In this document: piece by piece, positions 63,345 through 64,000 of the stretch
Layout of the letters: every line of letters begins with the position of its first letter
Numbering within the stretch: the stretch's first letter is position 1
Source: Prionace glauca
Lineage: Eukaryota; Chordata; Chondrichthyes; Carcharhiniformes; Carcharhinidae
Length of the DNA stretch: 64,000 bases
NCBI GenBank assembly: GCA_037974335.1
Contig: CM075760.1
Span: 64,052,515 to 64,116,514, forward strand
Reading direction: 5' to 3'
Notes under the pieces: generated by a model
Database searches by the model: none
Told to the model about the DNA's origin: nothing
The model's input: only the letters and a program-made list of their open reading frames with translations
Position numbers and translations under genes: made by a program

Positions 63345-64000
63345 GATTCAGAAAGTTTACAGCACAGAATCAGGCCATTCGGCCCAACTAATCTACTTTT
63401 TCTTTTTGGTTTTCTGGTTTTTGATGCTCCACATCAGGCGCCTCCCTTCTTCTTCAATCTAAACCCAATAACATCGCCTTCAGTTCACTTTTCACTCATC
63501 AACACATCAAACTCCCCAGAAAAATATCAATCGGCCCAGAGTCGTTTAGTTCAGGAGAGTTCGCCTCTCATCCTCCTCCGCTCTAAGGAGAAAAGCCCCA
63601 GCTCCCTCAACCTTTCCTCATAAGACCTACCCTCCAAACCAAGCAGCATCCTGGTAAATCTCCTCTGCACTCTCTCCAATGCTTCCACATCCTTCTTATA
63701 GTGAGGTGACTAGAACTGCGCACAATATTCCAAATGTGGTCTCACCAAGGCCCTGTACACTTGCAGTATAACCCCACGGCTCTTAAACTCTAACCCCCTG
63801 TTAATAAACACTAACACACTTTAAGCCTTCTTCACGGCTCTATCCACTTGAGTGGCAATCTTCAGAGATCTGTGGATATGAACCCCGGGATCTTTCTGTT
63901 CCTCCACATTGCTCAGAACCCTGCCATTGACCCTACATTTATTGCTTCAATCTCTCAGCTCACCTGTTTCCTTGTGGATAGATGCTCTTAGAGGAGTCGG
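63345..64000 (-). mobile_element. LINE fragments in the IgM CH3-CH4 intron
   Basis: Tail-like 'agtttacagcacagaatca' and 'ggccattcggcccaac' are followed by reverse ORF2 C-terminal and RT text ('catcctggtaaatctcctct', 'agtgaggtgactagaactg', 'ctgtacacttgcag'), running off the window. Confidence 0.75.

Noticed and set aside
63181-64000. IgM CH3 exon
   Set aside because: I looked for a second Cys...Trp...Cys Ig domain upstream of CH4. The bases to the window end are intron and LINE only.

Overview
This window is vertebrate nuclear DNA, almost certainly from a cartilaginous fish (shark or ray). The reasons are: the last exons of an IgM heavy chain gene ending in a secretory tail, together with membrane exons; a GPR139-like receptor of a type I know from shark annotations; dense CR1-like LINEs; V-SINE-type and other tRNA-derived SINEs; and eukaryotic tRNA genes. 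The species and family names for repeats come from memory of these sequences, not from a search.

Layout. From 1 to about 36 kb is a C2H2 zinc-finger (ZNF) cluster broken up by repeats. Five ZNF coding exons are visible: 1.4-2.1 kb (minus), 2.3-4.9 kb (plus, with an in-frame 28-unit octapeptide minisatellite), 13.7-14.4 kb (minus), 21.1-22.3 kb (minus) and 29.8-30.5 kb (plus). Decayed single fingers lie at 6.1 and 32.4 kb. Three of the five lose frame in or near their last fingers, one lacks an ATG at its 5' end, and one starts inside antisense SINE sequence, so the cluster is evolving and decaying. CpG-rich promoter-like patches lie at 6.8, 17.1-17.6, 26.7-27.4 and 35.0-35.7 kb. Two long minisatellites, 67 bp and about 52 bp per unit, sit at 31.4-33.5 kb.

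From 37 to 43.5 kb is a small tRNA cluster: Gln-CTG, Gly-CCC, Asn-GTT, Glu-CTC and Lys-CTT, plus two tRNA fossils (Arg-like and Glu-like). From 44 to 49.6 kb lie nested LINEs, a probable solo LTR, a V-SINE and a pyrimidine-rich stretch.

From 49.7 to 55.7 kb, on the minus strand, is a two-exon GPR139-like GPCR predicted at 372 aa. Its 4.9 kb intron holds a LINE, SINEs and a fold-back element. From 58.5 kb to the end, on the minus strand, is the 3' end of an IgM heavy chain gene. It has the CH4 exon with secretory tail and two close poly(A) signals, then about 3.5 kb with a very long CA/TG tract, then membrane exon M1, membrane exon M2 (Ile-Lys-stop), the 3' UTR and poly(A) signals. CH1-CH3 and V/D/J must lie beyond the right edge.

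The repeats record clear molecular events: a near-complete 5'-inverted (twin-primed) LINE at 7.9-11.75 kb; a LINE inserted in a LINE with a 45-bp snap-back palindrome at its 5' junction (15.4 kb); a poly(A)-tailed retro-insert with a 10-bp target duplication (17.7-20.0 kb), itself hit by a CR1-like LINE; and two independent tandem amplifications of a SINE tRNA-like promoter head. I did not find an undescribed enzymatic or defence system. The most informative unit biologically is the IgM secreted/membrane switch with its CA-repeat intron.
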